A DNA stretch of 54,119 bases. Origin: Acidobacteria bacterium RIFCSPLOWO2_02_FULL_65_29. GTDB lineage: Bacteria > Acidobacteriota > Vicinamibacteria > Vicinamibacterales > CAVVIG01. Position 1 is the stretch's first letter; each line of letters opens with the position of its first letter. The position numbers were made by a program, and so were the translations under genes. Where the stretch lies: assembly GCA_001767435.1 (NCBI GenBank), contig MEKT01000120.1:30977-85095 (forward strand). The letters run 5' to 3'. Positions 7,976 to 15,486 of this stretch are shown piece after piece. The notes under the pieces were generated by a model. That model made no database searches. It was not told the DNA's origin and worked only from the letters and a program-made list of their open reading frames with translations.

Positions 7976-7977
7976 AA
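7959..7977. promoter_or_regulatory. Possible Rex box over the rex start codon
   Basis: TTGTTCG-N5-TTCACAA resembles the Rex operator consensus TTGTGAA-N4-TTCACAA: the right half-site is perfect, the left matches poorly. It covers the rex GTG start. Weak evidence. Confidence 0.3.
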
Positions 7978-8022
7978 GCTGTCGGCCGATTGTAACAGAC
8001 TGCGGATGCTAATATCGGCGCG

Positions 8023-9975
8023 ATGACTCTTCCGGCTTCGTCCCCGTCCACGCCGTCGGCGCCCACCGTGTTCAAGCCGTACGTACCGGCCACCGAATCG
8101 CCGGCCGAGTTCACGGCAAAGGCCATTGTCATCGGCGTCCTCTTCGGTCTGCTCTTCGGGGCGTCCACGGTGTACCTGGGCCTGCGCGCGGGCTTGACCG
8201 TCAGCGCCTCGATTCCGATCGCGGTGCTGGCGATCAGCGTCCTCAAGCGGCTCGGCGGCTCGACGATTCTCGAAAACAACATCGTCCAGACGATTGGATC
8301 GGCCGGCGAATCGGTCGCTGCCGGCGTCGTCTTCACCGTGCCGGCGCTGCTCTTCCTGACGCCGTACGGACCCGCTTACTTTTCGTACTTCCAAATCACC
8401 TTGCTGGCGTTCGCCGGCGGCATCCTCGGGGTGTTGATGATGGTGCCGCTCCGGCGCGCGCTCATCGTCAAGGAACACGGCGTGTTGCCGTACCCCGAGG
8501 GAACGGCATGCGCGGACGTACTGATTGCCGGCGAACGCGGCGGAACGCTGGCGCGAACGGTGTTTCAGGGCTTAGGGGTCGGCGTGTTCTGGAAGGCGCT
8601 GTCTTGGATCATTCAGGTCTTTCGCACGGGCGTCGGCTACAGCATGTCGAGGACCGGATTTTTCCCCAACGCCACGTTGAACGTCGACATCTCGCCGGAG
8701 TATCTGGGCGTCGGCTACGTGATTGGACCGCGCATCGCGGGCGTGATGGTCGCTGGCGGCGTCCTTTCGTGGCTCGTGCTGCTGCCGCTTTTGTCGATTC
8801 TCGGTCGCTACATGCCCGAGCCGTTTCCGCCCGTGCCCGCAAGCGGCCTTCGCATCTCGGAGATGAGTCCGACGCAGCTCTGGAGCGCCTACATCCGCTA
8901 TATCGGCGCCGGAGCCGTGCTCGCGGCGGGGCTCATTACCCTCGCCCGTACGCTCCCGACCATCGTGTCGTCGTTTCGCGAAAGCATGAAAGATTTCGGT
9001 CTCAGACAGCGACAGGAGACCAAGGTGCGCACGGAACGCGACCTGCCGCTCGTGGTCGTCCTGGCGGGATCGCTTCTCCTGGCCTTGTTCCTGGCGGCTG
9101 CGCCCAGGATGCCGACGCAGGGCAACTTCCTCGCGTCAATCCTCGTCGTGATTTTTGGATTCTTTTTTGTCACGGTCTCTTCGCGGATCACCGGCCTCAT
9201 CGGCTCATCGTCGAACCCGGTGTCCGGAATGACGATCGCGACGTTGATTTTGACGTGCACGATCTTCGTCGCGCTTGGCTGGACTGGCGACTACTACGCG
9301 CCAATTGCGATCTGTGTTGGCGCGGTCGTCTGCATTGCCGCCGCCAACGCAGGTGCCACCTCCCAAGATCTCAAGACGGGCTACCTCGTTGGCGCCACAC
9401 CGGTGTACCAGCAGACGGGGTTGATCATTGGTGCGCTCGCCTCTTCGTTCATCATTGGCTTCACGACTCTCTATCTGCATCAGACGATGCAGATCGGGTC
9501 CACGTCTTTGCCGGCGCCACAGGCGACGCTGATGGCGACGATCATCAGAGGTCTGCTGAGTCAGAATCTCCCCTGGGGTCTCGTTCTGGTCGGCGTGTTC
9601 ATCGCGGTGACCCTCGAGCTGAGCGGTATCCATTCGCTGTCGTTCGCGGTCGGCCTGTACCTGCCGATCGCGACGACGGCCCCGATCTTCGTCGGAGGTC
9701 TCGTTCGCGCGTACGTCGAAAGGCAAACCGGACGAAAGGAAGAATCCGAGGTAGGCGCCGGCACGTTGTTCAGCTCCGGCTTGATTGCCGGGGGATCGCT
9801 CGCCGGCATCTTGTATGCCGTGCTGTTTGGCAGGAATCTGATCCGTGACGCCGAGGAGGTGACTGGCCTCATCCCGGTTCTTCACGAGGGCGGGTCAGGG
9901 ATGGTTTTCGGAGCACTCCTGTTTCTCGCCCTTGCGATAGTGACAGCCCGCGTCGCTCGTAGGAAAATAGGTTAG
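8023..9975 (+). CDS. OPT-family oligopeptide transporter
   Basis: Polytopic inner-membrane transporter of the oligopeptide transporter superfamily, prokaryotic branch. The 650-residue protein has about 15 hydrophobic segments, with family features such as the first helix GVLFGLLFGASTVYLGLRAG, ENNIVQTIGSAGESVAAGVV, the conserved PYPEGTACADVL and the late SSNPVSGMTIATL and QDLKTGYLVGATP loops. Substrate (peptides or metal chelates) cannot be read from sequence. It is followed 9 bp later by a secreted protein gene on the same strand, suggesting a two-gene operon, and faces rex divergently. Confidence 0.93.
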   Translation: MTLPASSPSTPSAPTVFKPYVPATESPAEFTAKAIVIGVLFGLLFGASTVYLGLRAGLTVSASIPIAVLAISVLKRLGGSTILENNIVQTIGSAGESVAAGVVFTVPALLFLTPYGPAYFSYFQITLLAFAGGILGVLMMVPLRRALIVKEHGVLPYPEGTACADVLIAGERGGTLARTVFQGLGVGVFWKALSWIIQVFRTGVGYSMSRTGFFPNATLNVDISPEYLGVGYVIGPRIAGVMVAGGVLSWLVLLPLLSILGRYMPEPFPPVPASGLRISEMSPTQLWSAYIRYIGAGAVLAAGLITLARTLPTIVSSFRESMKDFGLRQRQETKVRTERDLPLVVVLAGSLLLALFLAAAPRMPTQGNFLASILVVIFGFFFVTVSSRITGLIGSSSNPVSGMTIATLILTCTIFVALGWTGDYYAPIAICVGAVVCIAAANAGATSQDLKTGYLVGATPVYQQTGLIIGALASSFIIGFTTLYLHQTMQIGSTSLPAPQATLMATIIRGLLSQNLPWGLVLVGVFIAVTLELSGIHSLSFAVGLYLPIATTAPIFVGGLVRAYVERQTGRKEESEVGAGTLFSSGLIAGGSLAGILYAVLFGRNLIRDAEEVTGLIPVLHEGGSGMVFGALLFLALAIVTARVARRKIG

Positions 9976-9984
9976 CGCCAAGCC

Positions 9985-11175
9985 ATGGCCAACTTTAAGG
10001 TGATACCTTCGCCGCGGCTTCACAGGCTGCGGCTCGGCATAGCCGCAGGCGCTGCGGCTGTCGCTGCGGCCCTGATGACGACGACGGCGGCGACGCTCGT
10101 CGCGCAGCAATCGCCGCGGCGCGCGACCAACATTGCCGCGCTCAGGAGCTTCCCCGCGTTCTTCCACCTGCGCCCTGTTGTCGTCATCGGCAATCTGTCC
10201 CTGTCGGACAACGGCGATCTGCGCCTGGCCGACGAGACGAGCTCGGTGCGTGTGGTGTTCAAGGGCGCCACGCCAGAGGGGCTTGCCGAAGTGCGCGGCG
10301 AGTTCTGGGACCTCGGACGCATGAACGCCGACGATGCGCGGCTGGCCGGTTACGACCTGCCCAAGACCTTCCGGATCGATCCGGAAGGATCGTGGCCGCG
10401 CCCCGGAACCGTGACCGCCATCCTGGCGAGCGCCGTCGCGGAAACGACGCCGCCGTCGAGCGCGACCATTCGAGGCATGGTGCTGAACCCGGCGAGATTT
10501 CTCGATCAGAAAGTCACGGTCACCGGACAATTCGCCGGCAGAAACCTGCTGGGCGATCTCCCGGACGCGCCCGCCAAGAGCCGATACGACTTCGTGATTC
10601 GATCCGCCGATGCCGCGATCTGGGTGGCCAATCTGCGGCCCCGCGGAAAAGACTTCGAGCTGGCGCTCGACGCGCGGATCGACACCGGACGGTGGGTGGA
10701 AGTGTCTGGTGTGCTGCAGCAGGGCCGCGGCCTGCAATGGCTGGACGCGACCGGCACGGCGATCGCCTTGTCGACACCGCCCGTGGAAACAACGGCGCAG
10801 GAAACGCCGATCCGCGTACCGGCGGCTCCCGCGCCGGAGGTCGTCTTCAGTACTCCGACGTCGGAGGAGACCGACGTCCCGATGACCACGAATATCCGGA
10901 TTCAGTTTTCACGCGACATCGACGCGTCGACGCTCAAAGGGCACATCACGGTGAAGTACGCCGAGGGAAACACCCAACCGCGTGGCGAGCCCGAAGCGCT
11001 CACCACCGAATTCACCACGCAGTACCTGCCCGGCAACCGGGTGCTGGAGATTCGCTTCGCCAAGCCGCTCGAACCATTGCGGCTGGTGAACGTCGACCTC
11101 GGCGACGGCATTCTGGGGATGGACCGGCAGCCGCTGGTGCCGTGGACGCTCACCTTCACGACGGGGGCACCCTGA
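9985..11175 (+). CDS. Secreted protein with C-terminal Ig-like (Big_5-type) domain
   Basis: 396 residues with an N-terminal signal (LGIAAGAAAVAAALMTTTAA, then LVAQQ). Two beta-rich segments follow (about 45-115, VVVIGNLSLSDNGDLRLADE; about 160-260, GQFAGRNLLGDLPD and WVEVSGVLQQGRGLQWLDAT), which read like OB-fold or tRNA-anticodon-type beta barrels (inference). The C-terminal 100 residues (VVFSTPTSEETDVPMTTNIR, then IQFSRDIDASTLKGHITVKY) match the bacterial Ig-like Big_5 pattern common in surface proteins. Likely co-transcribed with the OPT transporter. Function unknown. Confidence 0.75.
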   Translation: MANFKVIPSPRLHRLRLGIAAGAAAVAAALMTTTAATLVAQQSPRRATNIAALRSFPAFFHLRPVVVIGNLSLSDNGDLRLADETSSVRVVFKGATPEGLAEVRGEFWDLGRMNADDARLAGYDLPKTFRIDPEGSWPRPGTVTAILASAVAETTPPSSATIRGMVLNPARFLDQKVTVTGQFAGRNLLGDLPDAPAKSRYDFVIRSADAAIWVANLRPRGKDFELALDARIDTGRWVEVSGVLQQGRGLQWLDATGTAIALSTPPVETTAQETPIRVPAAPAPEVVFSTPTSEETDVPMTTNIRIQFSRDIDASTLKGHITVKYAEGNTQPRGEPEALTTEFTTQYLPGNRVLEIRFAKPLEPLRLVNVDLGDGILGMDRQPLVPWTLTFTTGAP

Positions 11176-11188
11176 CGCGTGGGACGCG

Positions 11189-11268
11189 AATTTGAGGATT
11201 TGAGGATTTGAGGATTTGAGGATTTGAGGATTTGAGAATCTGAGGATTTGGAGAGATTTGGGGATTTC
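11189..11268. repeat. Octamer array GAGGATTT
   Basis: Six to seven near-perfect GAGGATTT copies, then diverged ones (GAGAATCT, GAGGATTT, GGAGAGATTT), starting 13 bp after the stop of the Ig-like protein gene. No inverted partner next to it. Confidence 0.9.
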
Positions 11269-11290
11269 TCAACGATCTCTGCGGCCTCTG

Positions 11291-11331
11291 CCCTTCGACT
11301 GGCTCAGGGTCGCCCCGAGCCCAGTCGAGGG
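11291..11331. repeat. Hairpin element CCCTTCGACTGGCTC
   Basis: CCCTTCGACTGGCTC and GAGCCCAGTCGAGGG form a stem with a short GC-rich loop. Elements with CCTTCGACT...AGTCGAAGG-like ends are widespread dispersed repeats in environmental bacteria (general knowledge). It supplies the last codons of the VWFA-like remnant. Confidence 0.6.
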
Positions 11332-11816
11332 ACGACAAGCTCAGGGCATCGCGAGCCCGCCGAGGGTCGCTTCACGCGGACCCTGACTGCGTGGAATTTC
11401 CCGTCAAACTTGCCGGTCGAATAGTACGCAAGCAGGTAGTACGACGACAGATCGGCGGTCACGCGCCGCAGTCCGGCCTCGAGATCGTTGGTGGCGACGA
11501 TGGCGAGGCCGTCGGTGGCGAAGGCGAGGTCGCGGAGCGGAACACCGTCTTCGAGCACCTCGAAGTCTTCCTGCCGCAGGTCCACGACGGGCGCGCCGTT
11601 CGCCGTTGGATAGACGTCGACGCGCACGTAGTTGGCTTCGGTGCGAAATGTCGGTGTTTGAGCGTCCTGCAGGTCGCGTCCGGCTTCAGCCGGACTCAGG
11701 AGGTCGTGTTCGGCTTTAGCCGGATTCAGGAGGTAGTGTCCGGCTTTAGCCGGACTTGTCAGGGTGACGACGACCGATGCGATGACGAGCGGGGACAACC
11801 TTCGGACCAAGCACAT
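11304..11816 (-). pseudogene. Collapsed VWFA-related protein (vWA core deleted)
   Basis: The reading frame is open (170 codons), but the protein seems to be the two ends of a much longer family. N-terminal part: signal peptide, then RTEANYVRVDVYP...VVDLRQEDFEVLEDGVP, the start of acidobacterial VWFA-related proteins. C-terminal part: FATDGLAIVATNDLEAGLRR, then SSYYLLAYYSTGKFDGKFHA and VRVRVKRP, the usual end. The von Willebrand A core with its metal site that should lie between (well over 100 residues) is missing. Three copies of a 30-bp hairpin repeat sit between signal peptide and domain, and another hairpin repeat supplies the C-terminus. It could be an expressed mini-protein, but an internal-deletion relic is more likely. 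Confidence 0.65.
11679..11757. repeat. Three tandem 30-bp units with TCCGGCTTTAGCCGGA hairpin
   Basis: Units start at about 11679, 11709 and 11739; each is TCCGGCTTYAGCCGGA plus TCAGGAGGTNGTG. The palindrome has 7-8 bp arms around a 2-base centre. In the VWFA-like frame the array encodes three 10-residue repeats (SPAKAGHYLL type). Confidence 0.85.
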
Positions 11817-11830
11817 GCCGTCGACACTCT

Positions 11831-11868
11831 ACTTGATCTTAACTTTTTACTTTTCACTTTTCACTTCC
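11831..11868. repeat. Short array ACTTTT/CACTTTT
   Basis: Copies of a 7-8 bp unit (TTTTCACT) at the 3' end of the acyltransferase gene, a sequence family related to the AGTTAAG/GTGAGAA arrays elsewhere. Confidence 0.6.
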
Positions 11869-12592
11869 CCAGGTTTTCCGCTCTCCCAGCGAGCATCTTC
11901 TGAATGTCCGCGCGGACGTGCTTGATGAGGCTGGCACGGTCGTCGAGCGTCAGGCCGGCGGTCTCGATGGGCGGGCCCACCTGCAGAGTGACGGTCACCG
12001 GCTTGATGATCCAGCTCCCCCTGCGCAGCGCCGATCGACCGCCCTGAACGGCTACGGGCACGATGGGCGCGCCCGCCTTGATGGCCATGATGAAGCCGCC
12101 CTTCTTGAACGGCAGGAGCTCGCCGGTCCGGCTGCGCGTCCCTTCGGGAAAAATCAGGAACGAATTGCCCGACCGGATCGACGCCGCGCCGGCTTCAATC
12201 GAGCGCAGTGCCGACTCCCGGTTTCGGCGATCGATCGGGATGAAGCCGCCAAGGCGGAACGAACGAGCCAGGACGGGAATCGCGTCGATCTCGTGCTTGT
12301 AGAGGATGTGCATGCGCGGGTGGAGCGCGTCGAACACCACCGGCGGATCGACGTTGCTCTGGTGGTTCGAGCAATAGACGGCCGCACGATCGCGGGGAAT
12401 GTGCTCGCGGCCCACGACGCGGTAGCTGATCCCCGAGAGCGCGAGACCGAGCCGAACGCCGGCATGCCCGAGCACGTAGAGAAGACCCTTCCAGCGAAAG
12501 GCGAGCGCCAGGAGCATTCCCGGCGGGCCGACGATCAGGACGTAGAGGGAAACGAGGACGTACGTGGCGAGGGACCGAACGGCGGCCAACAC
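11861..12592 (-). CDS. plsC: 1-acyl-sn-glycerol-3-phosphate acyltransferase (PlsC family)
   Basis: Membrane enzyme acylating lysophosphatidate in phospholipid synthesis. The 243-residue protein has a hydrophobic N-terminus (LATYVLVSLYVLIVGPPGML), acyltransferase motif I NHQSNVDP (H-x4-D), motif II region GGFIPIDR, motif III FPEGTRSRTG and motif IV IVPVAVQG. Length is usual. It ends at an ACTTTT array and begins next to a long AGTTAAG array, so it is probably a single-gene unit. Confidence 0.9.
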   Translation of the reverse strand: MLAAVRSLATYVLVSLYVLIVGPPGMLLALAFRWKGLLYVLGHAGVRLGLALSGISYRVVGREHIPRDRAAVYCSNHQSNVDPPVVFDALHPRMHILYKHEIDAIPVLARSFRLGGFIPIDRRNRESALRSIEAGAASIRSGNSFLIFPEGTRSRTGELLPFKKGGFIMAIKAGAPIVPVAVQGGRSALRRGSWIIKPVTVTLQVGPPIETAGLTLDDRASLIKHVRADIQKMLAGRAENLGK

Positions 12593-12613
12593 GGACGGAT
12601 GATACTAGACGGG

Positions 12614-12727
12614 AAAGTTAAAAGTGAAAAGTCAAAAGTTAAAAGTTGAGAGTTAAGAGAGTTAAGAGTTAAGAGTTAAGAGAAGTTAAGAGTTGAAAGT
12701 TAACAGTGAGAAGTGAGAAGTGAGAAC
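12614..12727. repeat. Heptamer array AGTTAAG / GTGAGAA
   Basis: More than a dozen units that drift from AGTTAAAAGT through GTTAAGA to GTGAGAA over 110 bp. With 12781-12817 (reverse-complement units CTTCTAA) it brackets the carD terminator and would extend the terminator hairpin into a long imperfect stem. Confidence 0.88.
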
Positions 12728-12732
12728 CTGAG

Positions 12733-12772
12733 CAAAACAAAAGCCCGCCGCGTAGTTCTTACGTCGGCGGGC
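12733..12772 (-). terminator. Rho-independent terminator of carD
   Basis: On the minus strand GCCCGCCG pairs with CGGCGGGC (12743-12750 with 12765-12772), extended by CGTA/TACG, and is followed by TTTTGTTTTG. Correctly placed 43 bp after the carD stop. Confidence 0.85.
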
Positions 12773-12780
12773 CGCGTTGT

Positions 12781-12817
12781 CCTTCTAACTTCTAACTTCC
12801 AACTTCTTAATTTCTCA
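12781..12817. repeat. Heptamer array CTTCTAA (inverted partner of 12614-12727)
   Basis: Units CTTCTAA, CTTCTAA, CTTCCAA, CTTCTTAA. It reaches the carD stop codon (12815). Confidence 0.8.
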
Positions 12818-13417
12818 AGAGGCTCGCGCGGCGCGGCGCGTTGCGGCTGCGGCCACCGACGTGACCGGCGGACGCGGAGCGACCTTGGCGACCTTCGCGC
12901 GCGGGGGCGGGGCCATCCGCGCCTTGGTCGTGAAGCACCGCTCGAGCGCGCGGTCCACGCGGCCTTCGATCGCCACGGCCGTTTCCCGCATCACTTCCGA
13001 GACCTCGGAGATGATGAGGAACTTCGCCCGATCGAGCATCCGTTTTTCGCGGAACGACAGGCTCTTGGACTTCGCAAGAAACGTCAGGCTCTTGAGGACG
13101 TCGGCGACCTCGTAAATCGAGCCGCTGCGCATCTTGTCGGAGTTGTCCTTGAAGCGGCCCTTCCAGTTCTGATGGCTGTCGATCTTCCCGTCGCCGAGCA
13201 GGCCGAACAACCGTTCGACTTCATCGTCGCCGATCGCGCGGCGGAGGCCGACGCCGTCGACATTGGCGAGCGGCACGAGCACGGTGGTGTCGTTGGCGAC
13301 GATGCGAAGATGGTAAAACCCGCAGGTCGTTCCAAGAATGGTCTTGTCCTCAATTCGTTCTACGACGCCCAAACCATGGTTCGGGTAAATGACCTTGTCG
13401 CCGACTTCGAATGTCAC
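12815..13417 (-). CDS. carD: CarD-family RNA polymerase-binding transcription factor
   Basis: CarD/CdnL-type regulator that binds the RNA polymerase beta subunit and stabilises open complexes, mainly at housekeeping promoters. Start GTG at 13417 (VTFEVGDKVIYPNHGLGVVE) is chosen because AGGGGGAA lies 4 bp upstream; an upstream ATG at 13474 would add 19 unlikely residues and overlap the promoter. N-terminal Tudor-like RID domain (residues 1-60), then a helical DNA-binding domain with LSFREKRMLDRAKFLIISEV. The C-terminal 40 residues are Ala/Pro/Arg/Lys-rich and disordered. It has its own promoter (13476-13505) and terminator, so a monocistronic unit. Confidence 0.93.
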   Translation of the reverse strand: MTFEVGDKVIYPNHGLGVVERIEDKTILGTTCGFYHLRIVANDTTVLVPLANVDGVGLRRAIGDDEVERLFGLLGDGKIDSHQNWKGRFKDNSDKMRSGSIYEVADVLKSLTFLAKSKSLSFREKRMLDRAKFLIISEVSEVMRETAVAIEGRVDRALERCFTTKARMAPPPRAKVAKVAPRPPVTSVAAAATRRAARAS

Positions 13418-13475
13418 GGTTCCCCCTGTCAGGAAGCTCGGTATGGAAGGCCGAAAACGTGCCGGCAGTCCCATT

Positions 13476-13505
13476 AGTATACCCCAGGTTCGACCCGCTG
13501 TTCAA
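13476..13505 (-). promoter_or_regulatory. Sigma70-type promoter of carD
   Basis: On the minus strand TTGAAC (13500-13505) and TATACT (13476-13481) are separated by 18 bp, about 60 bp upstream of the GTG start. Confidence 0.7.
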
Positions 13506-13866
13506 CGAGAAAGGCCAGAAATATTGGACTTTTCTCGCATTTTCGTGGTTCGGCGCTGGCGCCTGAGCCACGCGCTCGAAGTCATCAAGACACCTAAGTA
13601 CTTGTGTCTTTGGACCTTGATATGGTCTGAGTCCGATGACCCTGCCCGCGCAACTCGACCGTCGCGAGTCCTGAGACTTACGACCGCTTCCGTCGCATGG
13701 CGTTCTGGCGACCCGCGGGCGGACCCGAGCCGCGTCGGCCACAGCGACCCGGCCGGCTGCGGCTACTGGTAGGCTTCGGAACGGATCGCCAAGGGGTAAT
13801 CGGGTAATCTGATATGACCCGATGACCAGATGATCCAATGATCAGGTCTCCCGGGTAGTTCCCCGG
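13506..13866. other. Intergenic region with TAATCGGG-type repeats before tRNA-Leu
   Basis: About 360 bp without a supportable gene. From 13793 to about 13850 it holds short degenerate units (GGTAATC, GATGACC, GATGATCC, AATGATC), another short-unit array. The tRNA promoter must lie here, but I cannot pick it out. Confidence 0.5.
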
Positions 13867-13953
13867 GCCGGAGTGGTGAAACTGGCAGACGCGCGGGACT
13901 CAAAATCCCGTGACCGCAAGGTCGTGAGGGTTCGATTCCCTCCTCCGGCACCA
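13867..13953 (+). tRNA. tRNA-Leu (anticodon CAA)
   Basis: 87-nt class II tRNA. Acceptor stem GCCGGAG/CTCCGGC, anticodon stem CGGGA/TCCCG with loop CTCAAAA (anticodon CAA, reads UUG), a long variable arm (TGACCGCAAGGTCG), T arm GAGGG-TTCGATT-CCCTC, discriminator A and encoded CCA. No sign of integration at its 3' end. Confidence 0.96.
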
Positions 13954-14021
13954 TTGTTGAAGTCAGATGGTTCGACTATGAGGTAGGCCCGTGATATACA
14001 TCGCCCCGCCCGCCTCGACGC

Positions 14022-14444
14022 TCACGCCTGAAGAAGAGCGGGGGATTCCTCAATCGTGATCGACCGTACCGGCGATGTGACGATCCGCCGCCCATCCACC
14101 GACATTTCCACGCGCAGGCCAACGCCGATCCAACCGATCTTCAGCAGGCTGCCGTGGATCGTCGCGCCATTCAGCCGCACCCGCGTGGCGTCACGAAACA
14201 GCTGGCCGCCCGTCACGGTCACATCGAGGTCCGCGCTGTCCAGCACCACCACACGATATTCGGAGTTCCGTGTCTGCACGATCAACGTCGTGCCGGGCTC
14301 CAGTGACTGAATCGCGACGCCTTCATCGCCACCGGCCTCATCCGAGAAACTTTCCAACGTGCCGTAGCGAGGAACGAAATCAGCTCGGTTGTCGCTGCCG
14401 ATTCCGAGATTCAAGTCGCCAGGTTCAACGTTCCGCGTAACCAC
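14022..14444 (-). CDS. Hypothetical protein, beta-rich
   Basis: 140 residues, no signal peptide or membrane segment. After a polar N-terminus (about 50 residues) come alternating beta strands (TTLIVQTRNSEYRVVVLDSA, DVTVTGGQLF, TRVRLNGATIHGSLLKIGWI, MSVDGRRIVTSPVRSITIE). The pattern looks like a small conserved beta-barrel protein of unknown function; I do not recognise a named family. It lies alone between tRNA-Leu and the DnaJ-domain gene. Confidence 0.7.
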   Translation of the reverse strand: MVTRNVEPGDLNLGIGSDNRADFVPRYGTLESFSDEAGGDEGVAIQSLEPGTTLIVQTRNSEYRVVVLDSADLDVTVTGGQLFRDATRVRLNGATIHGSLLKIGWIGVGLRVEMSVDGRRIVTSPVRSITIEESPALLQA

Positions 14445-14634
14445 AACGCTTCTCCTTCAGACCGTCGGGAGGTCTCCCGATAAGTACCGATCCGCGATAA
14501 CGGTTGTGTCCTTGAGCAACGGCCGTGCCATTGGGGAGACCCGAGAATCGGCGCTATGGACATGTGGCTTCGTGCCGGGGTCGGGCCGGATGGGAACTAT
14601 TTCGCAACCGTAGCCGATAAAGCCCCAGGAGAGG

Positions 14635-15447
14635 CTACAAATCCATCATCAACCTGAAGAGTGGCAGCAACACGGCGAGGAGCCCGAGAAACACCCACGC
14701 CATTCTTCTCGACCACGCGTCGGCATACCAGATCACCCACAGCAGTGGCAGCGTCCAGAGCGCCGAGCCGATGAGAGAGGCGAGCACGGGGCCCGTCGCG
14801 GGCAGCGCCGGCTTGATGCCGCGCATCGCAAAGCGGGGCCAGGGATGGCGCCACGTCTGGATGATGTCGACCAGCATGTACGCGCAGACAAAGGCCAGCG
14901 ACAGCCCACGATTCCAGGGGTCGTTGAGAATCTGCTCACGGAGCGTCTGTCGACGGCCACGGCCCTGGAGCGCGTCGATGAGCGCATCGATCTGCTCTCG
15001 CGTGAGCGGAGCCACCGGGCGCGGCGGCGTGGGGTCGGAGGCGGTCGCTCGCCCCCTCTCCGCGCGAGCCGAGTCGGCTTGCCCCGCTTTCGCTCCATCA
15101 GCGGCGGGGCGATCGTCCCGGGCTTGCCCCGCCGTCGCTCGCCTGGACTCTGAGCGAGCGTCCCGGGCTTGCCCCGCCGAAGCTCGCTGAGGATCCTCGC
15201 GAGCGTAGGCGGGATCGCGCGGCGCCTGGGGAATCGCATGCCGCAGGCCGGTCTGCAGAATGGTGCTGTACGCGTTGTTGATCACCCGAAGGCGATCGTT
15301 GGCCTCGGCCTTGCCCTGCGGGTCGTTGGCGAAGCGGTCCGGATGCCAGCGCCGGACGAGGGCCTTGAACTGGCGCCTGACTCTGTGCAGCGACGCGCCC
15401 GGCCGGAGGCCGAGGACGGCGTAGGCGCTGCGAATCTCATCCGGCAT
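14635..15447 (-). CDS. J-domain membrane protein with repeat linker
   Basis: 270 residues. The N-terminal J domain (residues about 4-65) has YAVLGLRPGASLHRVRRQFK and the HPD motif (WHPDRFANDP) needed to stimulate DnaK ATPase. It is not a full DnaJ: there is no Gly/Phe region or zinc domain. Residues about 80-150 are a low-complexity linker with repeated AGQARD segments (ASAGQARDARS, ATAGQARDDRP, AKAGQADSARA) encoded by a DNA repeat. The C-terminal 100 residues contain about three membrane helices (PVLASLIGSALWTLPLLWVI, MAWVFLGLLAVLLPLFRLMM). It likely recruits DnaK to the membrane; target unknown. Confidence 0.85.
   Translation of the reverse strand: MPDEIRSAYAVLGLRPGASLHRVRRQFKALVRRWHPDRFANDPQGKAEANDRLRVINNAYSTILQTGLRHAIPQAPRDPAYAREDPQRASAGQARDARSESRRATAGQARDDRPAADGAKAGQADSARAERGRATASDPTPPRPVAPLTREQIDALIDALQGRGRRQTLREQILNDPWNRGLSLAFVCAYMLVDIIQTWRHPWPRFAMRGIKPALPATGPVLASLIGSALWTLPLLWVIWYADAWSRRMAWVFLGLLAVLLPLFRLMMDL
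15040..15190. repeat. In-frame repeat in J-domain gene (GGCTTGCCCCGCC)
   Basis: Three units with the core GGGCTTGCCCCGCCG flanked by GCTCGC/GCGAGC blocks, spaced about 40-60 bp. The core resembles GGGCCTGCCCCGCC in the lepB N-terminal repeat, so both linkers may derive from one dispersed repeat family. Confidence 0.65.
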
Positions 15448-15486
15448 GGGTACTGTGTTCCATTAGCTTAGAATAACCAGATTGCC

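Noticed and set aside
13389-13772. 127-codon plus-strand frame in the carD-tRNA gap
   Set aside because: Starts inside carD antisense, crosses its promoter, and has no recognisable domain.
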